The translations under genes and the position numbers were made by a program. From Cystobasidiopsis lactophilus (taxonomy: Eukaryota > Basidiomycota > Agaricostilbomycetes > Agaricostilbales > Chionosphaeraceae), in NCBI GenBank assembly GCA_001599975.1, contig BCIO01000005.1:1550001-1614000 (forward strand): a stretch of 64,000 bases of DNA. Direction: 5' to 3'. The notes beneath the pieces were generated by a model, which was not told the DNA's origin, did not search any database, and saw only the letters and a program-made list of their open reading frames with translations. Every line of letters starts with the position of its first letter. Position 1 is the first letter of the stretch. Shown here piece after piece: positions 22,868 through 34,205 of this stretch.

Positions 22868-24037
22868 ATGCCTCCAAAAGCGAAGGCCGCTGCTGCCGCG
22901 TCGCCGACCGATGAACCCTCTGCAGTTCAATGTTGGCTGATGAAGGTTCGGACTCGCCCTGCCCGTCTTGCTGCCTTGCTTTGCGCGACTCAGATACGGA
23001 GCGCGGCTAGGCCGAACCGGAAACGCGAATGGAGAAAGGCAAAGATGTGTGAGGCGACGCTCAAGATCCCGCTGTCCAGGCAGTGGGCGCTTGAGACCTT
23101 GATTAACGCTTGTGTCCGGAGGCAGTGCATTTTCGGCTGAGATGTTTGAGAAGATGGGAACCAGTCACTGGGATGGAGTGCGCAATCACCAGGTAAAGCC
23201 AGCCCTCGTCGCTGCTAGTACTTGGGCCAAGTTGTGCCTAACCTTCTTGGCCTGCTTCACAGGCGAAGAACTTTATGAAAGTGAGGCCCCTTTCTTTCTC
23301 GACCATCTTGCGATCAGTCCTCGAGCCATGCCTTGCAGGACAAGATGAAGTTAGGCCACCGGATCGCTTTCTATCATTCCAATTGCAAAACACCAGGTAA
23401 ACTCCATTCAATGGTCTTTCGATCCTTTCAGTGAATTCTGGCGCGAACAGGCATCGCAGCAATAGCGACAGTCTGCAAAGAAGGTCTGCCACCACCTTTC
23501 CTCTCCCGGTGTCGGCCAAAAGTCTCACAAGAGGTTTGCAAACAGGATACCCTGATCATACCGCATGGGATCCCTCCCACCCTTACTTCGACCCCAAGTC
23601 CAACGCCGAGTCGCCGACATGGTTCATGGTGGACGTCAAGTTCGAGCGCCACCTGCCTCACTTTGTCTCCCTCAAATTGCTCCAAGCCCTTCGAGATGCC
23701 CCGGTCCAATCTCTGCCCCCTTACTTGACGCCGGAGGACCAGCAAGCTATCCAAGAGATGGCTTTGCTGTCCAGGGGTAGACTGAGCGTTCAGCCTGTCG
23801 AGGTGCGCACACCACTTTTTCTCTCGCAAGGGAGGCAAGATGCTCAATATAGAGAGTGCGAAGGCACGGGCATTCGAGGCCATCCTCAAGTTGGGCGACC
23901 AAGGCGGGTTCGAGCAGCTCCTCCCAGCCAAAGCGGCCACCAAATCAAAACGAAAGTCTCAAGCTGCTGAAGACGAGGACGCAGAAGAGGAGGAGGTCGA
24001 GAAGAAACCTAAGAGAGGCAAGAAGGCAAAGGCATAG
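22868..24037 (+). CDS. EVE-domain protein (THYN1-like)
   Basis: After MPPKAKAAAAASPTDEP comes a full EVE (PUA-like) domain spread over at least eight exons: CWLMK, AEPETRMEKGKDV, FEKMGTSHWDGVRNHQ, AKNFMK, DKMKLGHRIAFYHSNCKTPG, IAAIATVCKEGYPDHTAWDP, YFDPKSNAESPTWFMVDVKF and ALLSRGRLSVQPVE. AKNFMK is an 18-nt exon (23263-23280). An acidic and Lys-rich tail (KSQAAEDEDAEEEEVEKKPK) ends at 24037. EVE domains bind modified bases in nucleic acid; human THYN1 is nuclear. The order of blocks matches the family throughout, so the assignment is firm; the ligand is not known. Confidence 0.9.
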
Positions 24038-24093
24038 GGCAAGTGTGCGTGTGGGGGGTAAAATGCAAAGTAAAAATGATGGGCGAGGGGTTT

Positions 24094-24913
24094 TTAGCTG
24101 GCAGCGGCAGCTTTGAGCCTGTCTTTCTCAATCAAACTCCTGCTCTCACACCGAATTAGAACATATGTGCAACGGCGAAAGTGAAAGGGAGAGTGGCGCA
24201 CCGTCTAGCATCGAGAATCATCTTGGCCTTCCTCTCCTTGAGCGAGTCGGACCGGTCCTCGCTGGCCCCCGACCAGCCTTTCACATCCGCCTTGTCCACC
24301 GCCTTGCCTTTGCCCTTGATGTCGTCCGACTCGTCCAGCCGGCCTTGCAAGCCGAACCGAGTGATTAAGTTCGGCCCTGTCGCCGCGTACGTTCTTGACG
24401 TTGCCGCCCCTCGAGATTGGGCAGCAGCGGCAGGTGGGAGTGGAGTGGAAGTGTTGCGGTTGCCTTCTGCTGGGAACAGGCCTGCCGGTGGCTGTTCGTT
24501 CCCTCAAATGTCTGAGCCAGTGCTCGTCGCCGGCAAATGCAAGGAGCAGGGACGAACCTCTGGCAGTCTCCCGTCCCTCAAGATGCGCTCTATGGTCGTC
24601 TCGACGGACCCGCTCCGGCCCAAGTCCCACCGCGCCTGGTTCTCGGTCACTTGGGGGAAGGCGGCGAGGACGGCGTCGATTTGGGCTTGGGGCACCTGCC
24701 GCCGGCTGGGCGCTGGTGCGGCTGGAGTAGCTGGTCCGCCTGTTGCCCAATGTATTAGTAACGAGAGGCAGCAGGGAGCGGAGGGAAGCATACTGAAAAG
24801 CCAGCGTCCGACGACGAATAAGACGCCCACGGCCACGCCCACTTGAACCTGCGCTCGCTCGCCTTCAGCTCGGATGACTTGGCAGGGCTCAGTTGACGCA
24901 CGAGATTCTCCAT
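24094..24913 (-). CDS. CUE1: Cue1-like ER membrane CUE-domain protein
   Basis: Exon 1 is only MENL (ATG 24913). A 51-nt intron leads into a membrane helix, VQVGVAVGVLFVVGRWLF. After another intron comes a CUE domain, PQAQIDAVLAAFPQVTENQA then RWDLGRSGSVETTIERILRD, with the FP dipeptide and the conserved leucine pair region. The C-terminus is polar and ends with basic helical sequence (SLKERKAKMILDARRRLIEK). A short lumenal tip, one span, CUE, then C-terminal helices is the layout of yeast Cue1, which recruits and activates Ubc7 in ER-associated degradation. The gene converges with the EVE gene (stops 57 bases apart). Confidence 0.85.
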
Positions 24914-25332
24914 TCTGACAAAGGCGACAAGGACGAACTGGGATCAAGAAGTCGGCTCAGCACGGCTCGCACAATTCACGCGACACTTTCTTTGGCTGGC
25001 TTATGGGTGGACGGTGGCAAATTCGAAACGAGCTCTTTACTTGGGAGACAATCCATGCGAGATTGCAGAAGAGACGGAAAGGGGAATATCAAACATGCGA
25101 AAAGGGGTAAATCAGACTCTTGAGTAGGCTCACTGCAGCTTGAAGCTGGAGAGGGCGCAGTGGCGAATATCACAGTCATTTGAAAGATCTGGAGTTGCGA
25201 TGCGATGCGTTGTAGGTTCACGTCGTACGAATGCTTCGGGGATTGTTGCGTAATAGGGTCTCTTTGGTCGAACATCCAGGTCGAATATCCAGAAGGGGAA
25301 TGACCACGACAAAGGGAAGGGCGCGCGTGGAT
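24914..25332. other. Intergenic, no gene seen
   Basis: About 420 bases between the CUE1 start and the end of the histone H4 gene. An 87-codon open frame on the minus strand begins within the last H4 exons and runs into it, but the H4 splice model ends in another frame at 25333. Confidence 0.5.
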
Positions 25333-26368
25333 CTAGACGCCATTCTTGTAGTTGCCAGGCAAGGTGACTGAAAGGTTCTCTGTGAGCCACCACTTTGACT
25401 AGGAGTCAAGAGGGAAGAGTGAACTCACAGCCATACAAAGCTGCGCCAAACGACCAAAGGGTTCGAATTCCTCAAAGTCGCCAGACGAAACTGCATGACC
25501 AGATAGAAGCAACTCACTCCTGCCCTGACGCTTCAAAGCGTAAATCACGTCCAAAGCCTGCTTAGACGCTTAGGATCATTTTGCCACCAATGGAGAGAGG
25601 CGAAGGAGTGGGCGGCAACTCACCATGACAGTCTTGCGTCTGTGCCCTCTCCTTGGTGAGATAGCTTGCTCTAAGAAGTGTGGGGAGGCAGGAATACACC
25701 CACCTGGCGTGCTCGGTGTAGGTCACAGCATCGCGCACGACGTTCTCGAGAAAGAACCCTGTGAACGATCCAGGTTCAGTGTACACAAGCAGGCAGAGTT
25801 TGAACGGAGTACTCACTGAGAGCCTGTGCGCCTCCCAGAAAATGATCAAGCGTTCAACTAAAGGCCAAACGAGGGCAGAGCTCACGCCGCGGGCTTCATC
25901 GTAGACGCCCTTCCCCATCTGTGGGAATAGCATGAGCCAAGAAGCCAAGACATCCCATCTAGGATGAAGAAGAGGAAATCCGTTACCCTTTTGACGCCCT
26001 GTCGACAAGAAATGGAGCGAGTCAGCAGCCTCGTCCTTTATATGACAGGCAACAGCACAATCACGGTGGAGAGACTTACACCACGACGCGCTAAGCGACG
26101 AATGTCGCCTGTGGAGATGCCTTGGATGGCGTCTTTGGGCTTGCTGCGATGGCGCATGGCCGTCTTGCCGAGCTGTCATGCCTGTCAGACGGTTTCTGGG
26201 CCAACGAGCGCGAGAACCAACTCCTTTGCCGCGACCAGCTGTACCACACCGACCCAAAAGCCAACATTGAGCCAGAGGGAAAGCAGCAGAACTGCAGGGA
26301 CGGAGCTCACAGCCTTTCTGGCCGGTCTTGCCTTTGCCCTGGCCTGAAGCTGCCTTGCTCTGGGTCAT
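25333..26368 (-). CDS. Divergent histone H4 variant, 11 exons
   Basis: Eleven exons join without a phase break: 26368-26311, 26238-26222, 26172-26080, 25998-25987, 25918-25886, 25823-25817, 25758-25704, 25639-25624, 25557-25518, 25440-25429 and 25367-25333. Together they are 378 nt, or 125 residues. The H4 fold is clear: DAIQGISTGDIRRLARRGGV, VVRDAVTYTEHARRKTV and DVIYALKRQGRTLYGF. Compared with canonical H4 it has a 19-residue N-terminal extension (TQSKAASGQGKGKTGQKG after Met), loses GKG around K8, has Met for K16 and Ser for K20 (KTAMRHRSKPKD), Arg for K59 and K77, and ends TLPGNYKNGV instead of GG. K5, K12, K79 and K91 remain. By eye about 20 of 76 fold residues differ. The second exon uses a GTTGGT donor, as one M24 intron does. 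It is divergent from the BTB gene, 295 bp away. Confidence 0.88.
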
Positions 26369-26663
26369 TGGTGTTGTCGTGTGTGTAGCTGAGTGTAGAA
26401 TAACGAAAGGCGAGGTTCTGCGACCGAGTTGGACGTCGACGTTTGCAGACGACCTGTCACCCGCTCAGTTTGGGCGCGCAAAATCCGGTTTGGAGAGTGT
26501 CGGTCAAACTCGTCTGCCTTGAACAGAGTTCTAGCCTTCCAAAGACGCGCTTTGCGGTTGCCACATCAAGGTAGGCCTCTCGCCCGCCTTTCTTTGAGCC
26601 CTTGCCGAACGCGACCCATTAACACGACCTAGCCCTTGCTTGCACGCTCGTGCTCGCCGCATC

Positions 26664-28617
26664 ATGGCCTCCAGCAGCTTCAAAACACAGACGAATGACG
26701 ATGAAGACTTCCAAAGCTCGACAGCCGTTCACTGGCAGTGGCAAAAGGCGCTTGAAGCAAGTCGACCTCGACCTGTCTGAGAGGCGGGCTTGACATGACA
26801 TTTGCGCAGGTCGAAACAATATGGAAGCCTCCAATCTCGTCCAGTCTCAAACCCAATGCGAAACTCACCAGCGACGATTTCCCAAGCGCTGCGCTGGATG
26901 AAAACAGAGTCTGGCAGGCGAGCCTGCTTGCAACTTGCCTGGCGTCGAACTTGGTCGCTGACACTTCTTTTCAGTTGAGCTTGAAAATCAACGCCCACGA
27001 CAAGACGACTCTGAACCTGGGTGTGCAGCGCAAAAGGGGGTCTGCGACTATCCTGCCTGGAACTGAAATGATCCTCAGTCGCACAACGGTAAATTTCAGA
27101 CTGACCTCAGAACCTCGTTGTCCAACCCTTCATGTTAAGGTCTTCGCTGGATCGAAACTGCAATGCTCAAGGACGGCGTCCTTCAGCTTTGACACCTCCA
27201 TGGAGGACTCAGAAGAGCATTGTATTGCCCTTATTCCGGAGAGCCTGCTTCAAGAAGCTCGTTACGTGCGTTCCAATCTATCATTCCCGAAGCTGAGGTT
27301 TCACGACTTCTGCTGGTGCGGCTTGCAGCAAAACTGCAGATTTGAAGTCACTTTCGAGTTTGACCTGCGGCAGCAAAATTACATCAAGAACCCCTTCCAG
27401 CCTCAACCCACCGTCCAGGTGACGCTCATGAACAAGATCTTCAACCAAGCCGCGCTATCGGACGCCGTTCTTCTGGTCGGCAAGCACCGCAAGCCAATCC
27501 ACGTCATCAAGGACGTTCTCGAGTACACCTCTGAGTACTACGAAGACAGCAAGTCCTTTCTTTTGGCTTTATTGCACGTGTCGATGATTTCCCCTCCCCC
27601 GACTAGTGTTTTCGGAGGAGAATGATTTCGCCGAGAACCACGAAGGCGCTCCTGGAACTGACACTGACAACAAAGCACCCAACGCTGGAAACTGTGTGCT
27701 TTTCTCGCGTGCGATAGACCAGTGCTTGATGACTGAATCGAACTGCAGGCTTGTTCGAAGGCGAGAGCGACTGCTCGGACGATGAAGTGGATGATGCCAA
27801 GCCTCAAAATGACTCGAAGGACCAAACAGAACCAGACCAGGACTCGGAGGATCATCCTACCAAGAAAAGGAAGTTAGACGAAGCCCAAGCGTCCAGCTTG
27901 CCTGAGCCGATGGCCCCCACCAGCTCCAAGACTACCATCGTCATCAACGACTTTGGGTAAGTTAAGGCCATCGTTTTTTTGCAGCTACGGAGGCTCTGAC
28001 GACCCTTCCAATAGTTACCGCACCGTTTACGCCTGTTTACAGTACCTCTACTGTCACTCAATCTCGTTCGCCCCTCTCACGTCCTCCTGGGCTTTGCGTC
28101 CTTCCTCAAAACGAGAGCGTGGCAAATCCCACAAGACCCGCTACTTTGAACAAAATTGCACGAGCTACTACGCCAGCAATCAGGACGTGGATCTTGGTGA
28201 CGTTGCCGCCAGCCCAAAGTCCGTTTTTCGGTTCGCCGATAAGATCGGAGACGAAGATTTGAAATCTCTCGCTCTCCATCAAATTTCGATCTCGCTCAAG
28301 CCGTACAATGCTACCTCCGAGCTGGCCTCTCCTCTCAGCCGCACCTTTCCGGCTGTACGTCCTCTCAATCTGCCAGTGCCAGGCTGAAGCTCTTGTCAGG
28401 TCCGATCTGTGATCTGCAAATATATCCGCAAGAACTGGGTGAGCGCTGTCTGCTTGCCAGCACAACTGTCTGACAGATAGTGATTCAACAACAGGTTGAA
28501 GTCATGAGGACCAAGGATCCCTTCCGACCTCTCCAGCGGCTCCCAAACAGTGCAGAGCTCTTGCAGGTGCTTCTCAAGCCCGCCACGTTCGCATCGGAGG
28601 ACGAAGACAGTGACTGA
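26664..28617 (+). CDS. BTB/POZ-domain protein
   Basis: Exon 1 starts MASSSFKTQTNDDEDFQSS and joins to PVETIWKPPISSSLKPNAKL. An N-terminal half of about 230 residues looks like a divergent beta-sandwich (MATH-like position, but not clearly MATH). A BTB domain follows: NKIFNQAALSDAVLLVGKHR, KPIHVIKDVLEYTSEYYEDS, then an acidic insert (FEGESDCSDDEVDDAKPQND) with a Lys-rich KKRKLDE, then YRTVYACLQYLYCHSISFAP. Helical C-terminal parts end FASEDEDSD. Such proteins often act as Cullin-3 adaptors; the partner here is unknown. Its start lies 295 bp from the histone H4 start on the other strand, so they may share a promoter. Confidence 0.8.
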
Positions 28618-30714
28618 CTTTCATCGACATCCGGCCGACGTGAACTCATTTCTTATTTCGACAACACCCTGGCTCGTCCTATTTCCATTACTGCCTGCGC
28701 CTCTCGTCACAGATGATCAGCTGGGCACTAGCTTTTGCGTTTCTCTTCTGGCCGCGCCGTGGACTTTCATGCCAGGCAACTTTGATATCCGCGGTGGGTG
28801 GGCTCGGTGGAGCATGATGGAGCATGCAAGAGGATGAAGTTTATGTGAAATTTTAGTATCGGGGCAGCAGGGTGCGATGGGCTGTTGACACTGCAAGGTG
28901 GCAAATTTGCAATCCGTTACCTCAGGCTCCTGAACCCTGAGATCTGGGCCTAAGACAGACACACCTCTACGACTTGAGCGTAGCTAACACAAGCGGATTC
29001 CAGCTTCTTAAGGGTTTACACCCACAACTTTGACTGTGAGAGTTTGAAGGGCCTTGGCCAGAGCCTGCTCTGGCACTTCGCCCCCCAGTTTGAGATTTTT
29101 GGGTGGCAATTTTTCAGCCGCTACGAGACTATTCGAGTCCGCTTAAGCTGCAACGGTCGTCAATCGTGGCACCCAATGTATGAATTAAGCTCAAAGCCAA
29201 CAGGACAACCGCAGCATCAAGAAACAGAGACAAATGGAATTCGAGGCTCTTTTCAATCCTTTATTTTCTCGTTTTCTGGCTCTGACGACTTGTGGTCCTT
29301 CGAGCCCTTTCGTTGAATCCCTCAACGGAGTTTGACCTGTGGCCAATGCCACTTCTGCCAAACTTTCGGTCTCTTAGAATAAAAGTGTTCTGATTCTTCC
29401 CCAGTGCTCCCATTCTGGCAGAAATTGTCCATGTCCCGCGCCGCCTCAGCATGCATGCGGCAGACTGCTTTACGCCGTTTTAACACTACTATTGGCGGTG
29501 TCTTTCCAAGATCACTAGTACAGTTGATTGATGGTTGCTGTCCTGGCCTTGATCGACGGCGATGCGTGTTGAAGAGGATGCTTGACCATGGACAAGTTGA
29601 CAACGCGCCACTTCGCATATTGCGTCTACAGTGCTTGCCTTGCTACTTTGAATGGAAGTTCAGAGAGATTCTTTCTACGCCTGCCAAGGTCAAAGATCTC
29701 TTCGTCTACTGTCCACTTCGCGTGGACCTGTTGTCCGCAAATATATCCATGCCTAGTGCGCAATGACACTGCAAACAACGGCAAGCGGTAGCGTAGGTCG
29801 CGTGTCTACCACTCCTGAGCTATCTCCACTTGCAGGAGCTCAGGCAACAACCTCTGCTGTTCAGGCCACGGGCCGGGCGAGTGGGCGCGCCAGGGGCGCG
29901 CTCACGAGCAAGGCCCTTGTAAGTTTGTCTGTCATCAACTCGATGACCATTGGCAGTAACTCAAGAGAAAAGGCCAGTACAGACAAAGGGGTAAAGCAGA
30001 TCTCTTTGCTCTGGCTCCCAGCAAGACTATTTCGTCGGCTCTGCACGGCGACCAGGAGTCATAGCGCCTCTCCCTTCCACCGTCAAGATCAGCTTCCCAA
30101 GCGAGTAGAGGTCGATCTTGTGACAGGGTACGAGAACGAAGGAGGGCACGCCGACCCGCTGGGTGAGAGCGAGGCGGATTGGACGAGATAACACACCGCT
30201 CGAGGCTGCTGAATTTGTACTGGAGGCTACTCCGTAGATATGGGCGGCTTCTTTGCCAACGTGAGTTGGTCATGATCAATGCACCAGAAGTGCACACAGC
30301 AGGCTCTGGCCGAATTCGGAGCGAGAGCGACACATCTAGTGCCACTCTTCAACCTGTGCCACGAAGCCGTCTGTTCGGCAACTCGTCCGGCCATCGGTCA
30401 AGCCCAAAAGGTTGTTCAGAGCCAAGTGCCATAAATATTTTGACTTTCGGGCCAACAACCGCTGGACAGTGGACGCCTGGAAGCTGCATCCCGGCAGATC
30501 GCGGTGCCCAACATTGCTGGCCACAAAGTCTGTCGCTTCTGATCATCCTGCCGGTGATTCCTAGGCTCTGGTTGGGCTCTCCTGGGGAAGAGCTCCGCGT
30601 CCACGCTTCTAAATTTTGTCGGCGTGAATCAGTGCCTGTAAATCGGGCTTCGCACCTGCTGCTCGTTCTCTCTCTGCTGGTCTCGCTGTCGCCCTGCCGG
30701 CCTGCTGACAAGCG
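28618..30714. other. Long gap without a supportable gene
   Basis: About 2.1 kb. A stretch at 28996-29316 on the plus strand reads like exon sequence (VYTHNFDCESLKGLGQ, then APQFEIFGWQFFSRYE) and recalls the start of a MATH/BTB protein. Another at 29404-29763 is open. I could not join them to each other or to a start with good junctions. Several minus-strand frames (29935-30345, 30349-31167) look like antisense shadows. It may hold a decayed BTB-type gene or a long leader of the histidine kinase gene. Confidence 0.35.
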
Positions 30715-33700
30715 ATGGGGGCCGCTGCTGAAAACGGAGCGTACGTGGAAGGGGAGAACTGGTTGGAGTTTCTTCGCAACTACCAAGTGAGCGCGAATTT
30801 CGGACTTCTTGTCGGGTGTTCTTCCTTTCTCATTCGCTTTGAGTTTAAAGAAAGGCAACTTTCCATATGACAGCGCTCCACCGCAGCCACTTGCTAGCCC
30901 GCTAGGATTGCGATCGCCTTCTTCACCGCCGATCTCTCCTGTGCCGCTATCCACACCATTAGAGTCGCCTACTCTCCCAGTGGACTCGGACCAAGGCTGC
31001 CCGTCTTTGGACCCTCTGATGCCTGTGTATCCAACGGTGGAGATCACAGCCGAGCATGCCCGGCGCGCCGAGCGGTATTTCCTGCAAGAAGGGCACTGTC
31101 CTCCTCCGAAGCCTTGGATGGAAGACAGGCGCACCTTGGTCGCCAAAGAGTACGATATCCTCGGCAAAAAGCAACGAGACGCTATCGATCGATGCGCGAG
31201 GCTGGCACATTTCTACTTCAAGACGACCATCGTAACAATATCTTTCTTTGATACACAGAATCAGATCGTTTCTGCCGTTCAAGGCCCTTTCGACATATCC
31301 CCTGGCCACACGCTTGTGTCGGAGACTGGCATATGCAGTCATGCTGTGCTTCGCACGTCGCCCATGTTCATCGCTGATACCTCGAAAGATTGGTGGGCTT
31401 CTAGTGAAATGGCTTTACTTAACTCACTGACGGTCCTGATCCGGCTTAGGCGGTTCAAAGGCAATCCTTACTGCTCCATGGTAGGGGGCCTTCGCAGCTA
31501 TTACGGGCATCCCATCTGCTTGTCTTTCGACCCTTTCAGCGAGACCTCGGAGCCTGGCGACGCCGATCTCATTCCTGTTGGCGTCATCGCAATCATGACA
31601 TCTGGAGAACAGCAGCTGCTCCCGTTCACGGACGAAGAACGGGACCTTTTGAAAGAGTTGGCAGGAGTCCTGGAGAGCGAGCTGTCATCCCTTCGCGTCG
31701 AGAGGCGCCGACAAAAGGAGAGCGCCCTGCGGTCTGCGGTCCAGCAATATCTTGAACAAGCGCTGGTGGAAGGCAAAAGCGAAGTCGACGTGGTCAGCTT
31801 CCGCAAGACCGAAACCGACCTTAACGAAATCGCGTGTCGCAAGATTCGAGATTATACGGAGAGCGACCTCATTGCAGTTATCGACATTTCGTCCGTCCAC
31901 CGCAGTGAAACGAACGGCTTTGCCAGCATGTACGACTCCACCGCCTCTACCGCACTGCAAGAAAGCAGTCCTCCCCAGTCTAGTTCTGGTCTCCTCCGGG
32001 TCCTGGGGTTCCAACAGACCAATGCTCTTGACTCCTCGCCAGATCGCTTGGGCACTCCCGAAGCTGCTGCTTGTGTGACAAAGTTTCTCCAAGCTCACTC
32101 GAGCAACGGCCAGACCATTTTCGCATGGAACGAAGCCTCCAGCCTTACACCCCTTCTCGGGTCTAAAGCCCAGTCGCACATCGTCACACCCTTGTTCAGC
32201 GCCGGGCAGCCTCATCTCTTAGTGCTGGCAGTCTGGGCGGACAAATATGCAGCGCCGACGCCGGCAGATCGAGAGTACATCCTCAGCATAGCGGCCATCA
32301 CCCAAGCTCACCTGCTGCGGAACCGTGTGGTCGAAGCCGACAAAAGCAAGACGCAGTTCATTTCTCAGATAACGTGCGCAAAGAGGCGAGCAAGTTAGAG
32401 CTGGTCAGATCTGACGGTTTGCTGCAGCCACGAACTGCGGACGCCACTGCATGGCTTGCTTTCCGAGTTGGAGAGTCTTAGAGATTGCCTGGATGCTGCC
32501 GATTACAGCGGGATGGACGCGATTTTAGAGTGCGTTGTCCCTTGAAAGGCTTAAGCATGCTGACAGGGGACTGCAGAGTGGCCAATGTCTGTGGTGGCGC
32601 CCTCAGTAGGTTCAGGTCTCTTTGTCAGGGAGTCGCGACTTCTGCTCATGCCAAAACCACAGGCGACATCTTGAACGACGTACTGGGTCCGTCCGGGCTC
32701 TGACAAAACGCGTGTTTGTAGCACTGACTTTCCGAGCAGATTTTGGCAAGATGAGCGCCAGCGACGCCGCCGTGGAAACGGCTGATCACCGAAAGCGGCA
32801 ACAATCGTCAAAGAATCTCTTGCTGATGCTGCAGACAACGAGCAAGACTTGCCTCGACAAGGCGATGCGCGAACGCACAGCCAAGCAATCCTCCGCGCTC
32901 GCTGGACTGGTTGTGGAGTTTGAAGAGCGTGATCACAGCGACTGGCTGTTCTCAATCGACTCCGCTGGCTTGCAGCGCATACTATATAACCTTCTGACGA
33001 GTACTTTTTCTTTCGGCGTTCTTGATCCTTTGCCAATGCTGAAAAGTGCCACTTACCAGATGCCTTCAAATACAGCCCAGATGGGGGCAACATCACCCTC
33101 ACTATGCGATTGCAGCCCAGCACAAGTCCTCGAGTCGTGGATATGGTGCACATCCAGTGCCGCGATGAGGGCGTCGGCATTTCGCCCGAGTTCCTCGCGC
33201 GGCTGTTCGAGCCGTTCACCCAAGCCGATCCCTTCGCTCAAGGCGCAGGATTGGGCCTGTACATTACCAAAGCTATTGTCGCCCGAATGGGTGGCAAGAT
33301 CAGCGTGCAGTCGTCGCCTGGCCAAGGCTCCACCTTCCAGGTTCACCTGCCCGTCGAGCGCTCTCAAGGGCCCGCAAGTCCACTGGCCACGCAAGTGGCC
33401 CTCCGTCGCGTTACTCTCGAGCCCAACAGCCCCCTTCCTGATTTCTCGCCTCGACTGGGGTCGCCCCAGCGTGCCACCCCGCAGCCCCATCCTCTCGCTG
33501 CGCCAAGCCTTCACCCTGATCTCAGAGTTTTGCTGGTAGAAGACAATGCCATCAGCCGGCAAATTTTGGTGCAAACTGCGAAGCGAGAAGGAGTCAACTA
33601 CAGAGAAGCTCGGGATGGAGTTGAAGCAGTAGAGCAATTCAAAGACTTCCGCCCGCACTTGATCTGGACGTGAGTGCAGTGTCGATGACCCAGGGCCAAC

Positions 33701-34093
33701 TTTGATTTGTTTTGCGCAGTGACATTGGCATGCCACGGTTGGACGGTGTGGCCGCCGCAGGCCAGATGCGTCAGATTGAGAAGCAACTCGACCTTTCCCC
33801 AGCATACATCGTCGCCTTGACGGGCTTAGGGCATTCTGATGTGTGTTTACTCATGAGTCTTCTGCTATCACTTTCCTGACGACCCTTTCTGTCTAGGATT
33901 TGACTAAGAAGGAGGGGCTCTTAGGCGGTTCTGCTTTAGACGAGTGGCAGGTGCATGGTCATGACCTCTTCCGCTCAAGCCCGAAACTTATCCAAAAACA
34001 CAGGTCAAAGGCCAGACAAAGCTCAGCGCCCTCAAGCAGACATTGCATCTGGTCTCGAGTCGACTTCATTCGCGCGAAAGTCGATCTCCATGA
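30715..34093 (+). CDS. Hybrid histidine kinase (GAF - HisKA - HATPase - REC)
   Basis: ATG 30715 gives MGAAAENGAYVEGENWLEFL, joined to KGNFPYDSAPP. Domain order: Pro/Ser linker; a GAF-like sensor from about residue 120 (CARLAHFYFKTTIVTISFFD, GICSHAV, DWRFKGNPYC); a second sensor-like region; HisKA with the phosphoacceptor His in ITHELRTPLHG; an HATPase with N box ILYNLLT, G1 box RDEGVGIS and G2 box GAGLGLYITKAIVARMGGKI; and a receiver with VLLVEDNAISRQIL, the Asp in WTDIGMPRLDG, VALTGLG and a late Lys in QVKGQTKL. About 1,000 residues, soluble, no membrane span. It should feed an Ypd1 phosphorelay. The stimulus is unknown. Confidence 0.9.
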
Positions 34094-34205
34094 CCATCCT
34101 GTGGGGTTCTATGGGCATCTCGGGGTCTAGTAGACTGTAAAATTGTAACATTAAGGGTTTGTAAAGGTTGATTTGCATGAGCATAAGCCAGGACTTCCGC
34201 CAGAT

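Noticed and set aside
25130-25393. 88-residue C-terminal extension of the H4 variant in an open frame
   Set aside because: Reaching it needs an intron of only about 30 nt. A 61-nt intron ending TTTCAG gives a short natural end at 25333.
25455-25480. GGTTCGAATTCC, like the B box of a tRNA gene
   Set aside because: It lies in an intron of the H4 gene, has one base too many for the T loop, and no A box or acceptor stem pairs with it.
30349-31167. 272-codon minus-strand frame
   Set aside because: It overlaps the 5' exons of the histidine kinase on the other strand and has no recognisable motif.
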